A DNA stretch of 64,000 nucleotides from Flammeovirga agarivorans (GTDB lineage Bacteria; Bacteroidota; Bacteroidia; Cytophagales; Flammeovirgaceae): assembly GCF_012641475.1 (NCBI RefSeq), contig NZ_JABAIL010000005.1:310001-374000 (forward strand), written 5' to 3'. The notes under the pieces were generated by a model. The model saw nothing but the letters and a program-made list of their open reading frames with translations, did no database searches and was not told where the DNA came from. Below are positions 37,100 through 44,410 of the stretch, piece by piece. The translations under genes were made by a program, and so were the position numbers. Numbering within the stretch: position 1 is the stretch's first letter; every line of letters begins with the position of its first letter.

Positions 37100-38085
37100 G
37101 ACTCTTTACGTTTTAATGAAAGGATAAATTGTACCATGATGGAGATAAACTGCATTCCTACAGTAAGAATAAATCCGAGTGCTAGAGGGTAATAAAAAAG
37201 CAATCGTGTCGGACGGTAGCTCTCATCTTCAAATTGAATGGGTTCCATCTCGTTGAGTTTATCGTAGATAGTATTCAATTCATCAATATTACCCGCATTG
37301 AAGTATTCTCCTCCTGTATTTTTAGCAATCATACGAAGTGTTTTATCATCTAATTCATATGCAGCATTGTCTTTTGTACCAATGCCTATAGTATATATCT
37401 TAATACTATCTTCTGCTGCCATATTAGATGCTGTGATAGGCACAATTTCACTTCCGCTATCTTGACCGTCTGTAAGTAAAATCATTACTCTTTGGTCTAT
37501 AGAATCTGCTTCGAAAACTTGTGTGGATAAAGCGATAGCATTACCGATGGCTGTTTTGTGTCCGGCCATTCCAATACCTGTTTCATCAACTGTGTGTTTG
37601 ATGATATCTAAATCAGGAGTGAAAGGCAATGCAAATACATCACTACCAAACATCATTAGACCAATACGATCGCCTTCTCGTTTATCTATAAATTCATTAA
37701 GAACATTCTGTACCGCTTTCCATCTAGTAATCCTATTGTTATTGGCATCAAACCAATCTGTCGTATTCATACTCATAGAAATATCAGCTGCTATCAACAT
37801 ATTTCGAGCATTTTTAACCTTCTTCGCAGGTTTACCGATGTATTGCGGATTCGTTAATGCAGTTACAATACAAGCCCACGCAAGAAAGTTAATAGTATAC
37901 TGAAACCACTTCCTCTTTAATACAGTCGCACTTTTTTGTGCTTTTAAGCCTGTTGCTTCCGTCAGTTCCTCAAATTTTGGATAGTACAATGCGTCTTTCT
38001 TTTGTCGATAAGCAGGCATTAACCACCATATAAGAATTGGCAGAGGAAGCAAAGCAAACATCCAGGGATATGCTAACTCATACAT
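37096..38085 (-). CDS. batA: BatA-like VWA membrane protein
   Basis: A 329-residue protein with an N-terminal membrane helix (WMFALLPLPILIWWLM), a second near residue 65, a VWA domain with MIDAS AADISMSMN and the T-motif region GHKTAIGNAI, and a C-terminal helix (LFYYPLALGFILTVGMQFI). It overlaps the preceding small gene by 8 bp and the next VWA gene by 4 bp. MoxR ATPases are thought to act on such VWA partners at the membrane; the substrate is unknown. Confidence 0.88.
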   Translation of the reverse strand: MYELAYPWMFALLPLPILIWWLMPAYRQKKDALYYPKFEELTEATGLKAQKSATVLKRKWFQYTINFLAWACIVTALTNPQYIGKPAKKVKNARNMLIAADISMSMNTTDWFDANNNRITRWKAVQNVLNEFIDKREGDRIGLMMFGSDVFALPFTPDLDIIKHTVDETGIGMAGHKTAIGNAIALSTQVFEADSIDQRVMILLTDGQDSGSEIVPITASNMAAEDSIKIYTIGIGTKDNAAYELDDKTLRMIAKNTGGEYFNAGNIDELNTIYDKLNEMEPIQFEDESYRPTRLLFYYPLALGFILTVGMQFISIMVQFILSLKRKES

Positions 38086-38578
38086 GATTTTTTATCCATT
38101 TAATTGCTGTATTAGCAAGTGAGGTTAACTGACCTTCTCTTATTGAATCATCTTTCATATAAGCAGCGTTCAATAAAAGGTCTTGGTCATTTTGATTAAA
38201 TTTTATGTTGGAATGATCATTAAGGAAGTTGATCCAATCTTGTCCACTTAATTGAGCCACATTTTCTCTTTCATAAGTCGTTAATGCTACCCTTTTTAGA
38301 ATTGTATTGATTTGGTATACTCCTTCATTTAGAGATTGTGATTGTGGATTTATCGTATTAATCTGTTGGATTGCTGTTCTTTTGTATGCATTTCCAAGAT
38401 AGTTGAAATACATTTTTACAACTCCAACTAGCATTATAAGTAGAAAGATACCTCCAACGATATACCATCCAGGTGCAGACGGAGTCATGTCTACTTTTTC
38501 TGGAGGAATGAAATCCAGTACCTCATTGGCCAAACGTAGTGAATCTGTAGGCCAATTTGTAGTATCTTGAAGTATCAT
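38078..38578 (-). CDS. Bat-operon small membrane protein (DUF4381-like)
   Basis: A 166-residue protein with one membrane helix near residues 36-56 (GWYIVGGIFLLIMLVGVVKMY) and a helical cytoplasmic domain (INTILKRVALTTYERENVAQLSGQDWINFLND). The segment TYERENVAQLSGQDWINFL is typical of the small DUF4381-type proteins found between DUF58 and batA in these operons. It starts 1 bp after the DUF58 gene, so it is translated with it. Confidence 0.8.
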   Translation of the reverse strand: MILQDTTNWPTDSLRLANEVLDFIPPEKVDMTPSAPGWYIVGGIFLLIMLVGVVKMYFNYLGNAYKRTAIQQINTINPQSQSLNEGVYQINTILKRVALTTYERENVAQLSGQDWINFLNDHSNIKFNQNDQDLLLNAAYMKDDSIREGQLTSLANTAIKWIKNHV

Positions 38579-38579
38579 A

Positions 38580-39509
38580 TTAATGATCTTTTAATAAGTC
38601 TCTTACCTGAATACTTGGTCTTTCTTTAGTATTAAAAGTAAGTAAAGGAATCCCGTATTCTGAAAATTGATTGACAAGCATTTCTTTCTCATTTTCAAAA
38701 GCAGTTTGTTGTTTACTTCGTGCTTTTTTCATGCTTGATTCTATTGAAACTTGATATTCGCTATTTGATAATGATACAGATCTTAAAGGAAGCTGACGTT
38801 CCCATTCATCTTCAATATGAAAGATGATAACATCATTATGTCTCTTTAAATTAAATATATGATGCAGTGTTTGATCAGAAATGCCTCTTAAGTCAGACAT
38901 AATCACAATAAGGTAATCATGATTTACAGTGGTTCTGACTTTTTGCATAACACTTTCTAAAATCTGTGTTTTTGACTTTGGAGGTTGATGAGCATTAAGT
39001 TGCAAGTTGTATTGCTCAACAGTTTTCAACATTTGAAGAATCGCTGTGGTACTTCTTTGTGGTCGGATTTGCTGATATTGAGTATCACTAAATACAAAAG
39101 CACCAACTCTGTCACCAACATCTACAGTTCTCCAAGCACCAAGAGCGGCCAAATGAGCACAAACAGTAGATTTTAAATATTCCTGCGTACCAAAAAACAT
39201 CGAAGAGGATTGGTCTACTACTAGTAGTACAGGTCTTTCTCGTTCTTCTGAAAAGACTTTCGTATGTGTTTTTTGTGTACGGGCAGTAACCTTCCAATCA
39301 ATATTTCTAATATCATCGCCGGGAACATATTGGCGTACCTCCTTAAAGTCTAAACCTCTTCCTCTCATCGCAGACTTATGTCGCCCTGCAAGAAGAGACT
39401 GAACCTTATATTTAGGTAAGAAGCTAAAACCGGATGCTTCAAACTGCATACCATGCAATTCATTTAGAGAAACATATCCCGAAGTATTTTCTTGAATTGA
39501 TTTGCTCAT
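38580..39509 (-). CDS. DUF58 domain protein of the MoxR/Bat operon
   Basis: A 309-residue soluble protein with the DUF58 signature RQYVPGDDIRNIDWKVTART followed by a VWA-like fold (PVLLVVDQSSSMFFG). It contains KSAMRGRGLDFKEVRQY near residue 43, the usual lead-in. DUF58 proteins act with MoxR ATPases in complex assembly or stress tolerance. It follows moxR by 11 bp and precedes the small membrane gene by 1 bp. Confidence 0.9.
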   Translation of the reverse strand: MSKSIQENTSGYVSLNELHGMQFEASGFSFLPKYKVQSLLAGRHKSAMRGRGLDFKEVRQYVPGDDIRNIDWKVTARTQKTHTKVFSEERERPVLLVVDQSSSMFFGTQEYLKSTVCAHLAALGAWRTVDVGDRVGAFVFSDTQYQQIRPQRSTTAILQMLKTVEQYNLQLNAHQPPKSKTQILESVMQKVRTTVNHDYLIVIMSDLRGISDQTLHHIFNLKRHNDVIIFHIEDEWERQLPLRSVSLSNSEYQVSIESSMKKARSKQQTAFENEKEMLVNQFSEYGIPLLTFNTKERPSIQVRDLLKDH

Positions 39510-39520
39510 AGCAGTAAGAA

Positions 39521-40495
39521 TTAAGCGACAGCTACTTTGCTGATCAATTCATCAATAATCTGTTCTTTTGTAATTCCTAAGGCATTGGCTTCAAAACTAC
39601 TTACAATTCTATGACGGAATACATCTTTGATTACCTCTTGAATGTCTTCTGGTTTAACAAAATCACGTCCACTTAACCACGCCTGTACTCTTGCCACTTT
39701 ATCCAAAGCAATCGTGGCTCTTGGTGAACATCCTACATCGATCCATTTCGCTAAGTCTTCACTGTATCTTTCAGGTGTTCTTGTCGCGTAAACTAATGCG
39801 ACAATATATTTTTCAATAGCTTCTGAAACATGTACTTCTTGTACTTCTGCTCTAGCATCAAAAACAATTTCCTTAGGAAGCTTCTCTATTTCTTTCTTTT
39901 CTTTTTTAATTCCTGCTAATTTTTCCTCACCACGTACCAGACGTAATACTTCTAACTCTGCTTCTTCTGAAGGGTAATTAACAATAACATGCATAAGGAA
40001 ACGGTCCATTTGAGCTTCTGGAAGAGGATAAGTTCCTTCTTGTTCAATAGGGTTTTGAGTTGCCATCACAAAAAATGGTTTTGGTAATTCATAAGTATTA
40101 CCCGCCACTGTTACTTGTCTTTCTTGCATGGCTTCCAATAATGCCGATTGCACTTTTGCTGGTGCACGGTTAATCTCATCCGCTAATATTAAATTATTGA
40201 AGATTGGTCCTTGTTGGAAAACAAAGTTTTCATCTCCAGAACTTTGGTATATTTCAGTACCTGTGATATCAGAAGGCAATAAATCTGGAGTAAACTGAAT
40301 TCTACTTAATCCTAAGTCCATATTTTGAGCAAGACTGTTAATTGCTCTAGTTTTGGCTAAACCCGGTAGACCTTCTAGCAATAAGTTACCATCAGAAATA
40401 AGGCAGGAGATAATTCGGTTTACTACTTTTTCTTGACCGATAATGGATTTTGATATCTGCTCTTGTAGTTTTTTTATTGATTCTAATGCTGTCAC
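39521..40495 (-). CDS. MoxR-family AAA+ ATPase
   Basis: A 324-residue AAA+ protein with Walker A GLPGLAKT near residue 40, Walker B/sensor block LADEINRAPAKVQSALLEAMQERQVT, sensor 1 FVMATQNPIEQEG and a C-terminal lid (GCSPRATIALDKVARVQAWL). It is the first gene of moxR-DUF58-small-batA-batB/C-batD. The 313-bp upstream stretch contains one palindromic TTAGGTA site. Confidence 0.93.
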   Translation of the reverse strand: MTALESIKKLQEQISKSIIGQEKVVNRIISCLISDGNLLLEGLPGLAKTRAINSLAQNMDLGLSRIQFTPDLLPSDITGTEIYQSSGDENFVFQQGPIFNNLILADEINRAPAKVQSALLEAMQERQVTVAGNTYELPKPFFVMATQNPIEQEGTYPLPEAQMDRFLMHVIVNYPSEEAELEVLRLVRGEEKLAGIKKEKKEIEKLPKEIVFDARAEVQEVHVSEAIEKYIVALVYATRTPERYSEDLAKWIDVGCSPRATIALDKVARVQAWLSGRDFVKPEDIQEVIKDVFRHRIVSSFEANALGITKEQIIDELISKVAVA

Positions 40496-40808
40496 GATAA
40501 TATTTTTTTGATGTACGGTAATAATCTATTCTAATGAAATAGTAAATTGTAATAATAAATGTTTGTTGTTAAACAAAATAACGGTTTAAATTCAAACACA
40601 GTTGTTTCATTAAGAATTATTATTCCATTGGTTGAAAAGAGAATACTCAAATTTATTAGTTGATGGGATGGATTTAATGAGAAAAACGCTCATTTTAAAA
40701 CCTTAGGTATTTTACCTAATAAAAATGCTTGCTCACTAAAAGTTAGTGATTTAATACCAAAAACAATTACTGAGCATCTAATAAATTGGTATTCTTTACG
40801 ACTACTTT
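40496..40808. other. 313-bp intergenic stretch upstream of moxR
   Basis: No gene is supported. It holds the palindrome TTAGGTATTTTACCTAA (listed separately) and a TCACTAA-AA-TTAGTGA-type short repeat near 40734-40750. On the - strand it must carry the moxR promoter. I see no strong terminator for the upstream barrel gene. Confidence 0.5.
40703..40719. promoter_or_regulatory. Isolated TTAGGTA-N3-TACCTAA palindrome
   Basis: A perfect 7-3-7 palindrome, identical to the one at 46637-46653 upstream of the sulfatase. Neither the third half-site at +9 nt nor a TTTG 36 nt further on is present on either strand, so it lacks the full promoter layout of the other four sites. It lies about 210 bp upstream of moxR (- strand). 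Confidence 0.55.
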
Positions 40809-41507
40809 CTAGAAAATAAATTTTATACCCGAATAGATGATATATTCATTATTGTATAAGTCATATTCAGGTTCGCAATAGATGTAACTCGTAAAAGCTT
40901 TCGATCTTACAGTGTGTCCTAAACCAATACCAACAGGAATTTCATGTACACCAGTTTGAGTATTGAACAGCATTCTTGGGTGAGTTCTAATTTCCCAATT
41001 ACCATTAGGAGTGAATTTATAATAAGCACCATACTGAGCCTCAATTGTACCATTTGATTGATAAGTAAAGAGCTCAACAAATTTCCACTTTTGATTCATT
41101 TGTACACCTACGAAGTTAACACCAATAGCATTTCCGTTTACTCTCGAATTGGATACTACTACACCAAAACCTGTCTGTACTTTCCAATCTTCGTTATTTT
41201 TAGCAAAGTCAAATACTCTCGATACCATAAAGCTTGATGAACCATAATATACTTGCCCATCATAAGGTTTTGTATAATCTACGGCTGCTCGAATAAACCA
41301 TTTACTTGTAGTATAATTAACAATATTCTGAAGTTCTACTTTATTAGGTTTGAATCGCCCAATTTGGTAGGCATTTAGTCCTTTAGACAGTGGATTACTT
41401 GCGTCCACTTCCTCTTCAAGAGGTAAAACAGCGGTTGAATCTTGACCAAGCGAAAAGCTATAACTGATAACAGATAAAACAAGGGTAAATAAAATTCTCT
41501 TATACAT
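40809..41507 (-). CDS. Outer-membrane beta-barrel-like protein, function unknown
   Basis: A 232-residue protein with a signal peptide (MYKRILFTLVLSVISYSFSLGQ). The mature chain shows barrel-like strands (VELQNIVNYTTSKWFIRAAVDY, SSFMVSRVFDFAKNNEDWKV, YIYCEPEYDLYNNEYIIYSG) and ends in Phe (IKFIF), as expected for outer-membrane insertion. No family is recognised. Its upstream region holds overlapping palindromes at 41551-41596, and it may be divergently regulated with the NAD(P)-binding protein at 41699. Confidence 0.7.
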   Translation of the reverse strand: MYKRILFTLVLSVISYSFSLGQDSTAVLPLEEEVDASNPLSKGLNAYQIGRFKPNKVELQNIVNYTTSKWFIRAAVDYTKPYDGQVYYGSSSFMVSRVFDFAKNNEDWKVQTGFGVVVSNSRVNGNAIGVNFVGVQMNQKWKFVELFTYQSNGTIEAQYGAYYKFTPNGNWEIRTHPRMLFNTQTGVHEIPVGIGLGHTVRSKAFTSYIYCEPEYDLYNNEYIIYSGIKFIF

Positions 41508-41550
41508 ACTTTATTTTTTGATTGATGATAGTACAAAAGTAATTTCAATA

Positions 41551-41596
41551 TGTTTAATATTAAACAATATATTGTTATCAACCATAACATTTTGTT
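41551..41596. promoter_or_regulatory. Overlapping AT-rich palindromes between divergent genes
   Basis: TGTTTAATATTAAACA (41551-41566) is a perfect 16-bp palindrome. It overlaps AACAATATATTGTT (41563-41576), another perfect one, and ATAACA-TTT-TGTTAT follows near 41583-41597. They begin 44 bp upstream of the - strand barrel gene and lie about 100 bp upstream of the + strand gene. They could be operators, but AT-rich DNA yields palindromes readily. Confidence 0.35.
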
Positions 41597-41698
41597 ATAT
41601 CAAGAACTTATTAGATTAGGGAGGAAAATTAATTGGAGTGAATAACAATTTTCATCATTTTGTTGTTCATACACTGACACCAAGACGCTATTTCACCT

Positions 41699-43147
41699 AT
41701 GAAAATATTACTTACTGGCTCAACAGGTTACATTGGTAGAAGACTACTTCCATTATTAGTAGAATCAGGACATGAAGTAATTTGTGTTTGTAGAGACCCA
41801 AGAAGATTTGATTTTGAAGACTTTGATTATTCTTTCCTAGATTCCGTTACTGTTGTAAAAGGTGACTTATTAGACGCGAAATCCTTAAGTCATATTCCCA
41901 AAGATTTTGATGTTGCTTATTACTTAGTCCATTCAATGGGAAACTCGTTTTCTGCATTTGAGGATATGGAAAAAAGAGCAGCCTCAAATTTTAGAGACTT
42001 TATTCAACAGACCCATTGTCAGCAGATTATATATTTAGGTGGAATTGCCAACTGTACAAAACTATCTAGACATTTACAGTCTAGGGTAGAGGTGGAAAGT
42101 ATCTTAGGAGAATCAGGTTGTGCGTTAACTGTCCTACGAGCAGCAATTATTATTGGTTCGGGTGGAGCTTCTTTTGAAATTATTCGTGATTTGGTAGAGA
42201 AGTTACCCGTAATGGTAGCTCCAAAATGGCTATTAACTAAATGTCAGCCTATAGCCATAAGAAATGTGATGGATTATCTAATGGGTGTGATGCTCAAAGA
42301 AGAAGCCTACAATAAAGTCTTTGATATCGGAGGTAAAGATGTTCTCAATTATAAGGAGATGTTACTTCAGTTTGCCAAGGTGAGAGGATTACAAAGACGA
42401 ATACTTGTTGTACCTGTTTTTACACCTAATTTGTCCTCGTATTGGTTATATTTTGTAACATCAACGACGTATTCTTTAGCCAGAAGTTTAGTAGAGAGTA
42501 TGGGGAATGAAGTCATCTGTAATGATAAAGAAATACAAAGTATAGTACCTGTTAAACTACTTACCTATGAAGAGGCTTTAGATAGTGCTTTTCAGAAAAT
42601 TGCTCAAAACGAAGTGGTATCTAGCTGGAAAGAATCCATTAGTGGTCCGGTGAGGGAAGACTTTTTAGATCTAATTCAAGTACCCAAGTATGGTTGCTTT
42701 GTTGATTTTCGAAAGTTTCCAATCGAAAGACCTGTTGATGAGGTACTGGATAATGTTTGGGCAATAGGTGGTGAGAGAGGCTGGTATTACGGAACTTGGC
42801 TGTGGAAGATAAGAGGGTTTATGGATAAACTCGTTGGGGGAGTTGGTTTAAGAAGAGGTAGAAGAAGTCAATTTGATTTAAAAACTGGAGAGGCCTTAGA
42901 TTTTTGGCGAGTGATTCTTGCAGATAAAAAACATAGAAGGTTACTACTCTTTGCTGAAATGAAATTACCTGGAGAAGCATGGTTAGAGTTTAGAGTAAAG
43001 AATAAAGATGGACAACAATGGTTAGAACAAAAGGCAACATTCCGTCCCTTAGGAGTGTGGGGAAGATTGTATTGGTACCTCGTATTTCCATTGCATATGT
43101 TCGTATTCCCAGGGATGGCAAAGAATATCCTAGCCTATTCTAAATAG
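41699..43147 (+). CDS. NAD(P)-binding SDR-type epimerase with DUF2867 domain
   Basis: A 482-residue protein. Its N-terminal Rossmann domain has ILLTGSTGYIGRRLLPLL (residues 3-20), a DVAYYLVHSMG catalytic-side segment and IIYLGGIA. The C-terminal ~170 residues (RKFPIERPVDEVLDNVWAIGGERGWYYG ... ) match the SRPBCC-like DUF2867 part that is fused to such dehydrogenase-like domains. The substrate is unknown; related proteins are annotated as putative nucleoside-diphosphate-sugar epimerases. It is monocistronic. Confidence 0.85.
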   Translation: MKILLTGSTGYIGRRLLPLLVESGHEVICVCRDPRRFDFEDFDYSFLDSVTVVKGDLLDAKSLSHIPKDFDVAYYLVHSMGNSFSAFEDMEKRAASNFRDFIQQTHCQQIIYLGGIANCTKLSRHLQSRVEVESILGESGCALTVLRAAIIIGSGGASFEIIRDLVEKLPVMVAPKWLLTKCQPIAIRNVMDYLMGVMLKEEAYNKVFDIGGKDVLNYKEMLLQFAKVRGLQRRILVVPVFTPNLSSYWLYFVTSTTYSLARSLVESMGNEVICNDKEIQSIVPVKLLTYEEALDSAFQKIAQNEVVSSWKESISGPVREDFLDLIQVPKYGCFVDFRKFPIERPVDEVLDNVWAIGGERGWYYGTWLWKIRGFMDKLVGGVGLRRGRRSQFDLKTGEALDFWRVILADKKHRRLLLFAEMKLPGEAWLEFRVKNKDGQQWLEQKATFRPLGVWGRLYWYLVFPLHMFVFPGMAKNILAYSK

Positions 43148-43464
43148 TTGATTTTAAACTAAAAACTATAAATAATTATCTGTTTTCATATTTAACAATT
43201 TATTAACATAATATTTTTTCGATAAGTGTATGTCTAGACACTTACATCTTTTTTAAGAGTGATGACTATACACTTGTATTTCTATCTATTGATTTATTGA
43301 TTCAATTTAGAATAAAATATAATAAAGTGTATTTTATGTCATTTATAATATTCTGTTCATTTGGACTTTAATTGTACTTTGGTCCTATAATATATCGAAA
43401 CTTTATTCCACCTTTGTCGTGTAATAAAAATGAAAACAAAGTAAAATTAAAAACAATAAGAACT
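43148..43464 (+). promoter_or_regulatory. 317-bp control region of the small-peptide array
   Basis: No gene is present. Four AAGTGT half-sites occur: TAAGTGTA at 43223-43230, ACACTTA at 43238-43244 (together an inverted pair), TACACTTGT around 43269-43277, and AAGTGTA at 43325-43331. A likely -7 element CCACCTTTG ends at 43416, about 48 bp before the first peptide start; it resembles the CACCTTTG boxes at 46701-46708 and 50196-50203, but the TTAGGTA sites are absent. The region therefore looks controlled by a different regulator. Confidence 0.5.
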
Positions 43465-43539
43465 ATGAAAACGCAACAAAATACAATCATTACACACACA
43501 GTTACAGGTTATCCAGTAATCATCAAAACAGTAAAATAA
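43465..43539 (+). CDS. Small peptide A1 of the TG[YF]P array
   Basis: A 24-residue ORF, MKTQQN followed by TIITHTVTGYPVIIKTVK, ending TAA. It is the first of four tandem homologues in 416 bp. The reading is supported by conservation across the copies rather than length: compared with copy three the protein core stays the same while third codon positions change (ACA/ACC and GTT/GTG for the Thr-Val before TGYP). Beta-branched residues flank a TGYP turn, with Lys at both ends; no signal peptide or Cys is present. I recognise no family. Confidence 0.75.
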   Translation: MKTQQNTIITHTVTGYPVIIKTVK

Positions 43540-43566
43540 TTAGTTAATCATTAAACTTTTAAAATC

Positions 43567-43641
43567 ATGAAAAACAGAACAAACACAATCGTTACTTACA
43601 CTGCAACAGGTTACCCAGTAATCGTAAAAACAGTAAAATAA
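43567..43641 (+). CDS. Small peptide B1 of the TG[YF]P array
   Basis: A 24-residue ORF, MKNRTN followed by TIVTYTATGYPVIVKTVK. It starts 27 bp after copy A1, with AT-rich spacer DNA before it. It has the TYTATG variant of the core, which it shares with copy four, against THTVTG in copies one and three. Length and the last residues (KTVK) match A1 exactly. It is predicted to be co-transcribed; function unknown. Confidence 0.75.
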   Translation: MKNRTNTIVTYTATGYPVIVKTVK

Positions 43642-43665
43642 TTTATCAATTAAAGAATCAATAAA

Positions 43666-43740
43666 ATGAAATCACAAGAAAATATAATCATAACACATAC
43701 CGTGACAGGTTATCCAATAATTATAAAATCAACAAAATAA
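43666..43740 (+). CDS. Small peptide A2 of the TG[YF]P array
   Basis: A 24-residue ORF, MKSQEN followed by IIITHTVTGYPIIIKSTK. It starts 24 bp after copy B1. It is closest to A1 (THTVTGYP, Gln at position four) but has diverged at several codons, many silently, which argues that the protein sequence is selected. Its stop is 5 bp from the start of copy four, so the last two are tightly coupled. Confidence 0.75.
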   Translation: MKSQENIIITHTVTGYPIIIKSTK

Positions 43741-43745
43741 CAATT

Positions 43746-43880
43746 ATGAAAAATTTAAAGAACACAGTACTTACGTACACAGCAACAGGTTTCCCAGTTT
43801 TAATCCCTGTAAATAGAAACAATGAAACAAAGAAAACTGAAGTAAAAGAGATAAAAGGTAATGTAAAGCAATCTGCTTAA
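43746..43880 (+). CDS. Small peptide B2 of the TG[YF]P array, extended form
   Basis: A 44-residue ORF. The first ~20 residues (NTVLTYTATGFPVLIPVN) follow the B-type core with Phe in place of Tyr. A charged tail of about 22 residues rich in Lys, Glu and Asn then replaces the KTVK end of the other copies. It is the last of the array and is followed by a terminator. The tail may be an anchor or a new function, or the outcome of loss of the original stop. Confidence 0.72.
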   Translation: MKNLKNTVLTYTATGFPVLIPVNRNNETKKTEVKEIKGNVKQSA

Positions 43881-43914
43881 GCATTACTTTTACAAGTAAG
43901 AAAAAAGACGCGAT

Positions 43915-43933
43915 GGCCATAAGGCCTTTTTTT
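43915..43933 (+). terminator. Terminator of the small-peptide array
   Basis: GGCC-ATAA-GGCC (43915-43926) is followed by T7. The stem is only 4 bp of pure G-C, but the T-run is long and it lies 34 bp after the last peptide stop. Confidence 0.6.
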
Positions 43934-44025
43934 ATGCCCTAAACTTTCTAACTAAAACCAGATATAAAAGATTTTCTCATTATGTTTGAAAGTAGAATTT
44001 TTAAGAAATATCACTTGACAAGCAA

Positions 44026-44352
44026 ATGACACTAGAAGAAGTACAGAAAGTAGTCGACGAATGGATCAATACTACAGGCGTTAGATACTTTAATGAATTA
44101 ACGAATACAGCCATCTTAATGGAAGAAGTGGGAGAAGTAGCCCGCATTATGTCTAGAAAATATGGCGAACAGTCTTTCAAAAAATCAGATGAAGAGGTAG
44201 ATCTCGGAGATGAAATGGCAGATGTTCTATTTGTATTAGTATGTTTAGCCAATCAGACAGGCATTGATTTAACTGAAGCATTGAAAAAGAATCTTGAGAA
44301 AAAATCAATTAGAGATGCTGATAGACATAAAAATAACGATAAGCTTAAATAA
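44026..44352 (+). CDS. MazG-like nucleotide pyrophosphohydrolase
   Basis: A 108-residue protein with the all-alpha NTP-pyrophosphatase signature: ILMEEVGEVARIMSRKYGEQ (EExxE metal ligands) and, about 25 residues later, DLGDEMADVLFVLVCLANQTGID (ExxD ligands). Single-domain MazG proteins hydrolyse non-canonical or excess NTPs. It lies 146 bp after the peptide array and behind that array's terminator, so a functional link is not shown. It ends at a bidirectional terminator. Confidence 0.88.
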   Translation: MTLEEVQKVVDEWINTTGVRYFNELTNTAILMEEVGEVARIMSRKYGEQSFKKSDEEVDLGDEMADVLFVLVCLANQTGIDLTEALKKNLEKKSIRDADRHKNNDKLK

Positions 44353-44393
44353 AAAAAGACCATTTAATTCATCGGAGTTAAATGGTCTTTTTT
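44352..44393. terminator. Bidirectional terminator between mazG-like and PepSY genes
   Basis: AAAAAAGACCATTTAA pairs with TTAAATGGTCTTTTTT around a loop of about 10 nt. T-runs are present on both strands, and it lies between convergent genes. Confidence 0.9.
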
Positions 44394-44410
44394 ATAAGGT
44401 AAGGGTTTAC

